Below the pieces are notes generated by a model. The model was given only the letters and a program-made list of their open reading frames with translations. It made no database searches and was not told the origin of the DNA. Position numbers and translations under genes: made by a program. Of a DNA stretch of 49,192 nucleotides, positions 32,760-41,640 are shown piece after piece; positions within the stretch are counted from its first letter, which is position 1; the number at the start of each line of letters is the position of its first letter. Source of the stretch: an uncultured Verrucomicrobiota bacterium (GTDB lineage: Bacteria > Verrucomicrobiota > Verrucomicrobiia > Verrucomicrobiales > Verrucomicrobiaceae); NCBI GenBank assembly GCA_903848465.1, contig CAINGK010000020.1, positions 1-49,192 on the forward strand, given 5' to 3'.

Positions 32760-33875
32760 TCACTCCGCCGTCAGCTTGATCAGGAGTTCAGCGATTTTCT
32801 CGGCGGAATTTTTCACCGCGAGCTTCTGCGCCGCTTTCTTCATCTCGCCGGCCTTGCGGGGGTCATTGAAGATGCTGCGTACGGCGTCCGCGAGGGTTTC
32901 GGCGTTCAACTCGCTTTCACGCATCAATTGGGCGGCTCCAGCCTGGTCGAAAATTTCGGCGTTGCGGGTCTGATGGTCTTCGGCGGCGTGGGGATAAGGC
33001 ACCAGCAGGCTCGGCACACCGAAGTAGGCCAGCTCCGCCATGGAAGAGGCCCCTGAACGCGCGATGGCCAGATCCGCCGCGCGATAGGCCAGATCCATGC
33101 GGTGGCAGAAGGCTGCCACGTGCTGCTTCAGCATCGGGATCTTGGCATAGACGTCCCGCACTTCTTCATAGTCGGTCGGTCCGGCGATGTGCAGCACCTG
33201 GATGCCCATTTTCTCAAACTCTTCGAGTGCCATGCCCACGGCACGGTTCACGCCGCGTGCGCCCTGGCTGCCGCCCATGATGAGCAGAGTGCGCTTGTCT
33301 TTGTCGAGCTTGAAGAAAGCCAGTGGGTCATCGCTGTTCGGCTTGCGCATGCTGCTGCGGATCGGTGTGCCGACGACGCGCACATCTCCATGCTTGGGGA
33401 AGTGCGTTTTGCAGGCTTCGAGGCCGCACAGCACGATGTCGCTGTAGCGGGCGTTGAGCCGGTTCGCCTTGCCGGGGATGGCGTTGCTTTCGTGAATGAG
33501 TGTCTGGCAGCCTTCTTTGCGCCCGGCGTATAGCGGGGCGAAGGATGTAAAGCCACCCATGCCGAGCACCACATCCACCTCGTTATCGCGGATGAGTTTC
33601 CGGCAGGCCTTGGTGCCCTGCCAGAGGCCCTTGAGGAAGCCAAACATCTTGGGCGACCACGGTTTCGGCATGGCGAGAAACGGCATCTTCTCGAACCGCA
33701 GCTCTGGATGCCCGGAGGCGGCCAGGGTGTCGATCTTCTTTTCGCTGATGAGCAAGGTCACCTGGTGACCGCGTGAGGCCAGGACCTCACCGACGGCAAT
33801 GCCGGGGAACAAATGCCCCCCAGTGCCACCACACGCGATAAGCACGTGGATGGACTTCGAATTTTTCTGTTTCAC
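32760..33875 (-). CDS. murG: UDP-GlcNAc:lipid I N-acetylglucosaminyltransferase
   Basis: MurG adds GlcNAc to lipid I at the inner face of the membrane to make lipid II. At 371 aa it is the usual length. LIACGGTGGHLFPGIAVGEVL near 12-32 is the first Gly-rich loop, VVLGMGGFTSFAPL near 101 and HESNAIPGKANRL near 125 bind acceptor, and IMGGSQGARGVN near 198 and ARSGASSMAELAYFGVPSLLVPYP near 272 bind UDP-GlcNAc (HQTRNAEIF follows). It is the last gene of the dcw operon, 14 bp after ftsW. murC, murB and ddl, which follow murG in many genomes, are absent here. Confidence 0.97.
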   Translation of the reverse strand: MKQKNSKSIHVLIACGGTGGHLFPGIAVGEVLASRGHQVTLLISEKKIDTLAASGHPELRFEKMPFLAMPKPWSPKMFGFLKGLWQGTKACRKLIRDNEVDVVLGMGGFTSFAPLYAGRKEGCQTLIHESNAIPGKANRLNARYSDIVLCGLEACKTHFPKHGDVRVVGTPIRSSMRKPNSDDPLAFFKLDKDKRTLLIMGGSQGARGVNRAVGMALEEFEKMGIQVLHIAGPTDYEEVRDVYAKIPMLKQHVAAFCHRMDLAYRAADLAIARSGASSMAELAYFGVPSLLVPYPHAAEDHQTRNAEIFDQAGAAQLMRESELNAETLADAVRSIFNDPRKAGEMKKAAQKLAVKNSAEKIAELLIKLTAE

Positions 33876-33889
33876 TAAGATTCAAAAGG

Positions 33890-35050
33890 CTAAAGCTGTG
33901 GAGTCCAGCGGCGTTTTCTGCGGATCACGGGGAGCTGATCCCAGGTCAGATGAACGCCCTGGCGGTGGATGTTGATTAGGATGCCCACCGCGACCATCGC
34001 GGCGACAAGACTGGACCCTCCGTAACTTACGAAAGGCAGCGGCAATCCCTTGTTCGGCAGCAAAGCAGTGGTCACGCCCATGTTCAAGAGCGCTTCCATT
34101 CCTAACAAAAATGTTAGTCCGGCGCCCAAAAGCTTGCCAAACCGGTTCGGAGCATAGGAGGAAACGACCATTCCGGCCATCACCAGCACCGCAAACGCCA
34201 GGACCACGGCCGCCGTCCCACGCAGGCCCAGTTCCTCCCCGACCATCGGAAAAATGAAGTCCGTATGGGCTTCGGGCAGGTAGGAGAGCTTCATGCGCCC
34301 CTCTCCCAGGCCGCGGCCTTCCAGCCCGCCGGAGCCAAACGCCAGCTTGGACACCCACTGCTGCAAACCGAGGTCCTCCTTGTGGTTTTCGAGGTCAAAA
34401 GTGACCATGATGCGCTCAAACCGATTCGGCAGGAACTTGATGCCCGCCGCGAGACCACCGCCGCAGAGGACGACAATGATCGCCAGATAGCGCATCTTGC
34501 TGCCTGCCACAAACATCACGCCGAGGCCCACGGAGGAAGCCAGCAAGGCGCTGCCGAGGTCAAATTCACAGCCGATCAGGGCCACGACACCCAGCAGGAT
34601 CAAGCCAGGTTGCACAAAACCACGCCAAAAGGTACGCGTCAGCGCCTGGTGCGTCCCAAACCAACCTGCCAGGGCGATGACCAGGGCGATCTTCGCAAAT
34701 TCGGACGGCTGCAGACGAAACCCACCCACACCAAAGGCCTGTAGGCCGATCCAGCGCCTCGAACCGTTGATTTTCACGCCGATCATCGGAACGTAACACA
34801 GGGCCAGCAGCACGGCGGCAGCGATCAGAATGTACCAGCGCCAGCGCATCCAGACGTTGTAATCCACGACGGCCATGATCACGCAAAGCACGGTGGCCAC
34901 TCCCAGCCAGCCCAGTTGCCGCCACAAGGTGACATAATCTTCCCCGCCCTCCTGTGCGACCTGAAACGTCGTGCTGGCGAGCATGGTGACGCCCAGCGCG
35001 ATCAGCGACAACGCTGCAAGAATGAACAGGATGATGGAATATTTGGCCAT
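33890..35050 (-). CDS. ftsW: FtsW, SEDS peptidoglycan polymerase of the divisome
   Basis: FtsW polymerises lipid II at the septum together with its partner PBP (FtsI). The 386-aa protein has about ten transmembrane segments. Family motifs: GSRRWIGLQAFGVGGFRLQPSEFAKIAL seen as GSRRWIG near 112 and LQPSEFAKIALV near 128, the catalytic-Asp region in LGSALLASSVGLGVMFVAG, PEAHTDFIFPMVGEELGL near 266 and LPLPFVSYGGSSLVAAM near 336. It lies between the LysM gene and murG, with 18 and 14 bp gaps, as part of the dcw operon. Confidence 0.96.
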   Translation of the reverse strand: MAKYSIILFILAALSLIALGVTMLASTTFQVAQEGGEDYVTLWRQLGWLGVATVLCVIMAVVDYNVWMRWRWYILIAAAVLLALCYVPMIGVKINGSRRWIGLQAFGVGGFRLQPSEFAKIALVIALAGWFGTHQALTRTFWRGFVQPGLILLGVVALIGCEFDLGSALLASSVGLGVMFVAGSKMRYLAIIVVLCGGGLAAGIKFLPNRFERIMVTFDLENHKEDLGLQQWVSKLAFGSGGLEGRGLGEGRMKLSYLPEAHTDFIFPMVGEELGLRGTAAVVLAFAVLVMAGMVVSSYAPNRFGKLLGAGLTFLLGMEALLNMGVTTALLPNKGLPLPFVSYGGSSLVAAMVAVGILINIHRQGVHLTWDQLPVIRRKRRWTPQL

Positions 35051-35068
35051 GGAGCCAGAAACGAGAAT

Positions 35069-36226
35069 TTACTTCGCCGGGATCGCCAGTTTCATCCCAT
35101 CGCGCATCGAGTTGGGGTTCTTGATGTTGTTTGCCTTCTGAATGGCGGCCACTGTGACACCGTATTTAGCCGAGAGGCGGAAGAGCGTTTCGCCTGACTT
35201 AAGCGTGTGGGTGCGGGCAGTAGATGATTTCGCCGCAGTTTTGGGCGGAGCATCGGAAGCTGTTTTTTTGGTCGGCTCGGCCTTCTCCTTCTTCGCCGTC
35301 GGCGGCGCGTCGGCGATTTTTTTCAGCATTTGCGTGGGCGGCGGCACGGGATTGGGCCTCACCAGCGGCTTGGCTTCCGCTTTGGCGGCAGGCTTGCTCT
35401 TTTCTGCTTTGGGGGCGTTTTCTTCCAGCAACGCCACCGCATTCGGTTTGGTAGGGGGAGGCAGCGCGGCGGTGCTGGCAAGCGGTGCGGGTGCGGTGGC
35501 TGGGGTGTCCGCAGCAGCCACCAGTGAGGATGTCGCGGGCGGGGCTTCGTGAGGCGTCAGCAAGGAAATCGGCGTCATGGTGGCGGCGGACAGGCTTGCA
35601 GGCGCTTCAGCAGGCTTCACGGCCTCGCTGGGGACTTTGGTGGACGGCGGGTGGTCGCGGATCACGGGAATGGCCTTCGGCACCTCTTCGGCGACTTTCA
35701 TTGGCTCCAGTGTCTGAGGGTTTACCGGGATCGCATTCGGCACGGCCTGTTTGGGCACGCGCAGCATCGTCCGAGGTCCGATCTGCATGCCTTTGTCGAT
35801 CATGTTCAACCGGGTGATCTCCGCTTCAGTGGTGCCAAATTTGGCCGCGATGGACTTGATCGAGTCCCCCGAATGCATCTCATAGTTGTCAAACTGCTGG
35901 GTGTCAGCCGCTGCCTGCGCCTGGGCGTTGACGACTGCGGGTGCGGCCACTGGCAACCCGATGCCGCTGCTAGCGGCGCGCGTCGCCTGCGTCAAAGTCT
36001 GCTGCGGCTTTTCGTCATCACCCATAAAATCATAGATGATGATGCCGCCGATGAGGACGACGTGGATCAGCAGCATGACGACGAACATGCGCGCCATGCC
36101 GGAGTTCGGCTCATGCTGGTTCCACTCACCCTCTTCCGTCACGAGCGCCACACGGTGGCGATGCCGCTCACCATCCATCAGGTTGAGCAGCAGCTTGGTT
36201 TCTTTGGGTTTGGGTTTCATCTTCAT
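35069..36226 (-). CDS. membrane-anchored protein with two LysM domains
   Basis: A 385-aa protein with one transmembrane helix at about 45-66 (MARMFVVMLLIHVVLIGGIII), giving a cytoplasmic N-terminus. The first LysM domain (about 117-160) reads MHSGDSIKSIAAKFGTTEAE and GPRTMLRVP; the second at the C-terminus (about 338-385) reads HTLKSGETLFRLSAKYGVTV and MRDGMKLAIP. Between them is a long Ala/Pro/Lys-rich spacer. LysM binds GlcNAc chains of peptidoglycan, so this is likely a periplasmic wall-binding division factor. Its place between murD and ftsW in the operon is unusual outside PVC bacteria and supports a role at the septum. Gaps are 43 bp (murD) and 18 bp (ftsW). Confidence 0.88.
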   Translation of the reverse strand: MKMKPKPKETKLLLNLMDGERHRHRVALVTEEGEWNQHEPNSGMARMFVVMLLIHVVLIGGIIIYDFMGDDEKPQQTLTQATRAASSGIGLPVAAPAVVNAQAQAAADTQQFDNYEMHSGDSIKSIAAKFGTTEAEITRLNMIDKGMQIGPRTMLRVPKQAVPNAIPVNPQTLEPMKVAEEVPKAIPVIRDHPPSTKVPSEAVKPAEAPASLSAATMTPISLLTPHEAPPATSSLVAAADTPATAPAPLASTAALPPPTKPNAVALLEENAPKAEKSKPAAKAEAKPLVRPNPVPPPTQMLKKIADAPPTAKKEKAEPTKKTASDAPPKTAAKSSTARTHTLKSGETLFRLSAKYGVTVAAIQKANNIKNPNSMRDGMKLAIPAK

Positions 36227-36269
36227 AGGACCTTGGGACTAGGATTGTCGGGATTCAGTGTGTTTAAAT

Positions 36270-37574
36270 TCAATTCAACGCATTTACGGCGTCACGAAAC
36301 ACGTCGCCGCGCTGAGCATAGCCGGTGTACATGTCAAAGGAGGAGGTGCCGGGGCTGAGGATGACTGCATCACCCGCCTGCGAAACTTCAGTGGCCAGGC
36401 GCACAGCGTCCGCCATGTCGTTGGCGCACTGGCAGGGCAGCAGATCGCCAAACGTGCGCTGCAACTGCGGCGCGATCTCGCCGATGAGCACCATGGCGCG
36501 CACCTGACCATTCAATTCAGCGCGCAGCGGTGTGTAGTAGAGTTCCTTGTCCTTGCCACCGGCGATCAGCACGATCGGGCGCTCCTGCGAGCGAAGACAG
36601 GCTTCCAACGCATGCAGATTAGTCGCCTTGGAGTCATTGATGTATTCGCGGTCACGCAGGGTGCGCACCAACTCGCAGCGGTGCCGTGGCGGCTCATAGC
36701 TTTCCATCGCCTTCAGCATGCTGGAGAACTGCAGGCCAAAGACGCGGCCGGTCATCAGCGCGGCGAGCACGTTTTCCATGTTGTGTTTGCCACGCAGTTT
36801 CAACCCGCTGGCGCTGCCGATTTCCTCGCCAAGATAATAAAAGCTGCCAGCGCTGTAGGTGTAACCTGCCTCCGCCCCATAGGCGGAAAAGGTCCAGCGT
36901 TGCGCCGCGCCCGAAGACACACTCTCACCCGCGCGCACAATGGCCACGTCGTCAGCCGTGACGTTTTCAAAAACACGAGCCTTTGCGGCATAGTACGAAT
37001 CCATGTCCGGATAACGATCCAGATGATCCGGCGCAAAGTTGAGCCACAGGCTGGCCCGCGCGCGGAAGTCGCGGATCGTTTCGAGCTGAAAGCTGCTGAT
37101 CTCCAGCGCGAGCACATCATAACGAACGCCGCTGGCGACGACCTCGCTCAAAGACACGCCGTGATTGCCGCAGGGCAGTGATTTCATGCCGCAGCCGTTG
37201 AATAGCGTCGCAATCAACTCGGTGCAGGTGCTCTTGCCGTTCGTGCCGGTGATGGCTGCCATCGGCATGTCGGTCAGATGGAAGGCAAACTCAGTCTCGC
37301 CGACCAGCGGCACCCCGGCGTCCGTGAATTTTTTCGGCAAAGGCCAGTGTTCATCCAGCCCAGGGCTGATGATGACCTGCTGGAACTCGCCGGGCTTGAC
37401 GGCAAAATCACGCGCCGACTGGCCAAGTACACACTTAAAATCTTCCACCGGCTTTGCCTTGTCTCCCTCATCAAAAATCGTCACTTCCGCACCATGCAGA
37501 CGCGCCAGACGCGCGGCACCGAGGCCGCTGCGTCCAGCACCGAGAATGGCGAAGTGTTGTGAGGCGAAACGCAT
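36270..37574 (-). CDS. murD: UDP-MurNAc-L-Ala:D-Glu ligase
   Basis: MurD adds D-glutamate to UDP-MurNAc-L-alanine in the cytoplasm, using ATP. The 434-aa protein opens with FAILGAGRSGLGAARLARLHG (UDP-binding Rossmann motif). MAAITGTNGKSTCTELIA near 107 is the P-loop. Next are GNHGVSLSEVV, SSFQLETIRDF near 155, NFAPDHLDRYPDMDSYYAAK near 175 and EPPRHRCELVRTLRDREYINDSKATN seen as HRCELV and NDSKATN near 293. SPGTSSFDMYTGYAQRGDVF near 400 closes. It starts three bases after the mraY stop, so it is cotranscribed. Confidence 0.97.
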   Translation of the reverse strand: MRFASQHFAILGAGRSGLGAARLARLHGAEVTIFDEGDKAKPVEDFKCVLGQSARDFAVKPGEFQQVIISPGLDEHWPLPKKFTDAGVPLVGETEFAFHLTDMPMAAITGTNGKSTCTELIATLFNGCGMKSLPCGNHGVSLSEVVASGVRYDVLALEISSFQLETIRDFRARASLWLNFAPDHLDRYPDMDSYYAAKARVFENVTADDVAIVRAGESVSSGAAQRWTFSAYGAEAGYTYSAGSFYYLGEEIGSASGLKLRGKHNMENVLAALMTGRVFGLQFSSMLKAMESYEPPRHRCELVRTLRDREYINDSKATNLHALEACLRSQERPIVLIAGGKDKELYYTPLRAELNGQVRAMVLIGEIAPQLQRTFGDLLPCQCANDMADAVRLATEVSQAGDAVILSPGTSSFDMYTGYAQRGDVFRDAVNALN

Positions 37575-37577
37575 GAA

Positions 37578-38723
37578 TTAACGAAGTTTGAGCGTGGCAA
37601 GACCGAGCAAGGCGAAGAGCAGGGAGAGCACCCAGAAGCGCACGATGACCTGGTTTTCGTGCCAGCCGCCGAGTTCGAAATGATGATGGATCGGAGCCAT
37701 GCGGAAGATGCGCTTGCCGCGCTTCTTGAAGCTCCAGACCTGAAGAATGACGCTCATGGCCTCCATCACAAACACGCCGCCGACGAGGGCGAGTACGATC
37801 TCCTGCTTGCAGCCAATGGCCAGCGCCGCAATGCAGCCGCCCAGCGCCAGCGAACCCGTGTCTCCCATGAACATCTTGGCCGGATGCGCATTGAACCAGA
37901 GGAAGCCGAGGCAGGCACCGGCCATGGCCATCGCCACGATGGGCAGTTCATTCGCGAGACTGTTGTGTGCGACGCCAAGGTAATCGGAGTACTTCGCGTT
38001 GCCGCAGATGTAGCCAAACGCGGCATAGGCCAGCGCGGTGGTGATCGAGCAGCCAGTGGCGAGACCATCCAGCCCGTCGGTGAGGTTCACCGCATTCGAG
38101 GCACCCACGATGATGATGGCAAACAACGCGACCGCAAAAATGTGCATGTCCGAGACCACTGCATCTTTTACGAACGGAATGTAAAGCGCGCGCAGCGTGA
38201 TGCCGTTTTCTCCCGGCACCGCATAGGCAAACAGCAGCCCCGCCACCACCGCCACCGAGGTCTGCCAGATGAGCTTGGTGCGGGCTCTGACGCCTTTGGA
38301 GTTTTTCTTGCTGATCTTCAGGTAGTCATCACGGAAGCCCAGCGCGCCGAGACCGATGGTGGTGAACAGGACCGTCCACACCATGATGTTGTCCCACTTG
38401 GCCCACAGCAGCGTCGATATTACAATGGCCGAGAGAATGAGAATGCCGCCCATGGTCGGTGTACCGGCCTTCTTGCCGTGCAGTTCATGCAGCTTGTGTA
38501 CTTCCTCGGCGGTGCGGATCGGCTGGCCGATTTTCAATGAGATCAGTTTGCGGATGAGCTTGTCACCATACATCAGCGAAAGCGCGAACGCTGTGACGGC
38601 AGCGCCACCGGCACGGAACGTGTGGTATTTGAAGAGGTTGAGCACCTTGTACAGGGCTGCGTCATCGCTGATCCATTGATGAGCGAAGAGCCATTCCCTG
38701 AGTTCGTAAAGCCAGTACATCAT
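37578..38723 (-). CDS. mraY: phospho-MurNAc-pentapeptide translocase
   Basis: MraY transfers phospho-MurNAc-pentapeptide to undecaprenyl phosphate, forming lipid I. The roughly 381-aa protein has ten likely transmembrane segments. KKAGTPTMGGILIL near 82, FRDDYLKISKKNSKGV near 131 (Mg-binding DDxxK), NAVNLTDGLDGLATG near 205 with the catalytic Asp region, MGDTGSLALGG near 284 and MAPIHHHFELGGWHENQVIVRFW near 340 are all present. ATG 38723 overlaps the murF stop as ATGA; a second ATG follows directly at 38720. The long frame upstream to 38885 lies inside murF and is not used. Confidence 0.96.
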   Translation of the reverse strand: MMYWLYELREWLFAHQWISDDAALYKVLNLFKYHTFRAGGAAVTAFALSLMYGDKLIRKLISLKIGQPIRTAEEVHKLHELHGKKAGTPTMGGILILSAIVISTLLWAKWDNIMVWTVLFTTIGLGALGFRDDYLKISKKNSKGVRARTKLIWQTSVAVVAGLLFAYAVPGENGITLRALYIPFVKDAVVSDMHIFAVALFAIIIVGASNAVNLTDGLDGLATGCSITTALAYAAFGYICGNAKYSDYLGVAHNSLANELPIVAMAMAGACLGFLWFNAHPAKMFMGDTGSLALGGCIAALAIGCKQEIVLALVGGVFVMEAMSVILQVWSFKKRGKRIFRMAPIHHHFELGGWHENQVIVRFWVLSLLFALLGLATLKLR

Positions 38724-40084
38724 GAGGCGGAAAAATGCGTGAGAATCTGTTCCATACGCGCGGAGCGGCTGCCTTTGAGCAGCACCACGTCCCCCACGCG
38801 CAACCACTCCCGCAGACGTGCGGCACAGGTGGCATGGTCGGGAAAATGTTCGGATGACACGGCCTTCGAAGCCTCGGTGATCCACGCAGCTTCGCTGCCG
38901 CCAACACTGAACACGGCGTCAAGTTTAAGCGAACCCGCGAACTCGCCGACGCGGCGATGTTCCGTTTCTGCAATCGGCCCCAGCTCACCCATGCGGCCCA
39001 GCACCGCCACACGACGGCTCCCGGCATCCCCCAGCGTGCTGAGCGTGCGCAGGCCTGCGATCATGCTGTCCGGGTTCGCGTTGTAGGAATCATCGATGAA
39101 CTGAATGCCATTGACGACCTTGGGTTCCACGCGCCCACCGGTGAGCTTGGCCTGATTCAGAGCATCCGCGATCTCGGCAGGTGCGATGCCCTGCCGCCAG
39201 CCCATGCAGGCAGCCAGCGCGGCATTGCCGACCATGTGCTCGCCAAGAATCGGGAGCCGCGTTTCAACTTTCTCGCCACCGAAGTCGAGCGTGAAGGTCG
39301 TTCCGGTCGCATCCGCACGCAAATTGGAAGCGGCTACATCACCGCAGCCGACACCCGCTGTCGAGACACTGGCCTGGCAGTGGCGAGCGATGAGCTCGCT
39401 GTAAGGGTCATTGGCATTCAGGACCACCACGCCACCAGCACGCACATTCGCCGCCAGCGTGCCTTTTTCCCAGGCAATCGCATCCTGCGTGCCCAGGTAC
39501 TCAATGTGGGCCATACCGACGTTGGTGATGATACCTGCATCCGGCTTGGCGATGTCCGTGAGCACCTTGATTTCCCCGGCATGATTCATGCCCATCTCGG
39601 CCACGCAGCACTGATCCCCTTCGCGCAGCGCGAGCAGAGTCAGCGGTAGGCCGATGTGATTGTTCAGATTGCCCACCGTGGCGCGTGTCTGGCATTTGCG
39701 CGCCATGATGACCGCCGTGAGGTCCTTGGTCGATGTTTTACCATTGCTACCGGTCAGGCCGATGATCAGCGGTGAATGCTTTTCACGATAACCACGCGCC
39801 ATGTGTTGCAGCGCCAACAAGGTATCGCCCACTTCGATCACAGCGCATGGCAGCGTGCCCCAGGCCGGATTGATCCTGCTGACGACGACTGCCGCCGCGC
39901 CTGAGGCGGCCACCTGCGGGATGAAATCATGCGCGTCAAACTTGTCGCCCACCAGCGCCACGAACACCTCACCTGCGGTGATTTTACGCGAGTCGGTGTT
40001 CACGTTCGTCACCAGGCACGTGCCATCGCCACGCAGTGTGCCTGCGGCGAACTGGGCCAGAGTCTGGAGTGAAACAGGAATCAT
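38720..40084 (-). CDS. murF: UDP-MurNAc-tripeptide:D-Ala-D-Ala ligase
   Basis: MurF adds D-Ala-D-Ala to UDP-MurNAc-tripeptide, completing the pentapeptide. The protein is 454 aa. It has TNVNTDSRKITAGEVFVAL (about 24-42) in the N-terminal domain, IIGLTGSNGKTSTKDLTAVI near 110 (P-loop), NLNNHIGLPLTLL near 138, EMGMNHAGEIKVLT near 161 and FIDDSYNANPDSMIAGLRTL near 320. The start overlaps the murE stop by four bases and its stop overlaps mraY, so the three genes are translationally coupled. Confidence 0.96.
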   Translation of the reverse strand: MIPVSLQTLAQFAAGTLRGDGTCLVTNVNTDSRKITAGEVFVALVGDKFDAHDFIPQVAASGAAAVVVSRINPAWGTLPCAVIEVGDTLLALQHMARGYREKHSPLIIGLTGSNGKTSTKDLTAVIMARKCQTRATVGNLNNHIGLPLTLLALREGDQCCVAEMGMNHAGEIKVLTDIAKPDAGIITNVGMAHIEYLGTQDAIAWEKGTLAANVRAGGVVVLNANDPYSELIARHCQASVSTAGVGCGDVAASNLRADATGTTFTLDFGGEKVETRLPILGEHMVGNAALAACMGWRQGIAPAEIADALNQAKLTGGRVEPKVVNGIQFIDDSYNANPDSMIAGLRTLSTLGDAGSRRVAVLGRMGELGPIAETEHRRVGEFAGSLKLDAVFSVGGSEAAWITEASKAVSSEHFPDHATCAARLREWLRVGDVVLLKGSRSARMEQILTHFSAS

Positions 40085-41640
40085 CGATCAAATCGGTCTG
40101 GGCGGTCAAAGCCGCCGCGCATGGCTTCGCGTTCAGCGGCTTTTTCTTCGCGCTCGGCAGCACGGTCAGCCTTGAGATGGTGGAGAAGTTGGCGGGCGAT
40201 TTTGCGATCATCGAATGGATGTTTTTGGCCCTGAATGTCTTGATAGTCCTCGTGTCCCTTGCCGGCAATCAGCACCAGATCACCTTCCCAGGCATTTTGC
40301 AGCGCGGTCTGGATGGCCTCACGGCGATCCATGATGATGGCGTGCTTTTGCGGGCGGGTGAAGCCCGCCTTGGCGTCGTTCAAAATCTGCTGCGGGTCTT
40401 CGGTGCGCGGGTTGTCGGAAGTGAGCACGCAGATGTCGCTGCCGGCTTCCGCCGCAGCCGCCATCTTCGGGCGCTTGGTGCGATCCCGGTCCCCACCGCA
40501 ACCAAACACGGTGATAAGCCTGCGTGGGCGCAGTGCTCGTGCAGTGCGTAGCGCATTCTCCAGACCGTCTGGCGTGTGCGCGTAATCGACGAAGACCTGG
40601 AAGCGTGAGTTGTCGGACACCCGTTCCATGCGTCCTGGGACCTGCGGCGCATTTTGCAGATTTTTGATGGCTTCGCGCAGGTTCAATCCGACCCCCTGCG
40701 TGGCAGCGAGCGCACCCAGGGCGTTATAGACATTGAAGTCGCCAATGAGCGGCAGGCGCACCAGGAAGCTGCGGCCTTTCGCTTCAAGCTCAAACGTGGT
40801 GCCGGTGAGGTCGTAACGAACGTTGATGGCGCGATACTCACAACCGACACCAAAGCCGAAACGAACGACGCGGCCGGTGTGCTCGAAACGCTGCACAAGT
40901 TTGCGCCCCCAGGAGTCGTCACCATTGATGACCAAGAGCGAGCGCGGCGATGAGTCGGCGGTGATTTGAAACAACCGAACTTTGGCCTCAAAGTACTTCT
41001 CCATCGTGCCATGGTAGTCGAGATGGTCCTGGGTGAGGTTGGTGAAAATGGCGGTGGCAAACGGCAGGCCATAGATGCGGTCCTGGTCCAGCGCGTGGGA
41101 GGACACCTCCATGGCGCAGGCGCGGCAGCCGTTGTCACGCATGCTGGCGAGCAGGCCCTGAATTTCGAGTGACTCAGGCGTGGTGTGCGTGGCGGGCATG
41201 TGCTCGCCGTCACCGAGGTCGTAAAACACGGTGCCCAGCAGGCCGCTGCGCATCTGCGCGGCATTGAACAGGTGATGCAGCAAAAAGGCCGTGGTGGTCT
41301 TGCCATTGGTGCCAGTGACGCCGGCAATGGTGAGTCCTTTGGCCGGATGACCGTTCAACGCGGCAGCGGCCTGGGCGAGCGCGATGCGCGAGTGGCGCAC
41401 ATGCACCCAGGGCACGGTGCAGTCATCCGCCGGTGCTTGCTCGGCGATGATCGCTGCGGCACCGAGTTCGATCGCCTTGCCGATGAAGGCGTGGCCATCG
41501 GCATGGGTGCCACGAATGGCGACGAAAGCGATGCCGGGGCCGATTTTGCGCGAATCGTAAGCCAGCCCGGTGATTTCCGTATCGAGGCTGCCGGAAACGG
41601 CGGGCTTGTCGAGATTTGGGATGAGGTCACGCAGGTTCAT
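40081..41640 (-). CDS. murE: UDP-MurNAc-L-Ala-D-Glu:meso-diaminopimelate ligase
   Basis: MurE adds the third stem-peptide residue. At 519 aa it has the N-terminal DSRKIGPGIAFVAIRGTHADGH motif, the P-loop GVTGTNGKTTTAFLLHHLF near 110, YDLGDGEHMPATHTTPESLE near 137, and NLTQDHLDYHGTMEKYFEAK near 200. The specificity loop reads SDNPRTEDPQ near 407; the DNPR motif is the known mark of meso-diaminopimelate (rather than lysine) ligases, so the wall is probably DAP-type. The C-terminus ends in a charged tail of about 25 residues (DRAAEREEKAAEREAMRGG) beyond the usual end. Coupled to ftsI and murF by ATGA overlaps. Confidence 0.97.
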   Translation of the reverse strand: MNLRDLIPNLDKPAVSGSLDTEITGLAYDSRKIGPGIAFVAIRGTHADGHAFIGKAIELGAAAIIAEQAPADDCTVPWVHVRHSRIALAQAAAALNGHPAKGLTIAGVTGTNGKTTTAFLLHHLFNAAQMRSGLLGTVFYDLGDGEHMPATHTTPESLEIQGLLASMRDNGCRACAMEVSSHALDQDRIYGLPFATAIFTNLTQDHLDYHGTMEKYFEAKVRLFQITADSSPRSLLVINGDDSWGRKLVQRFEHTGRVVRFGFGVGCEYRAINVRYDLTGTTFELEAKGRSFLVRLPLIGDFNVYNALGALAATQGVGLNLREAIKNLQNAPQVPGRMERVSDNSRFQVFVDYAHTPDGLENALRTARALRPRRLITVFGCGGDRDRTKRPKMAAAAEAGSDICVLTSDNPRTEDPQQILNDAKAGFTRPQKHAIIMDRREAIQTALQNAWEGDLVLIAGKGHEDYQDIQGQKHPFDDRKIARQLLHHLKADRAAEREEKAAEREAMRGGFDRPDRFDR

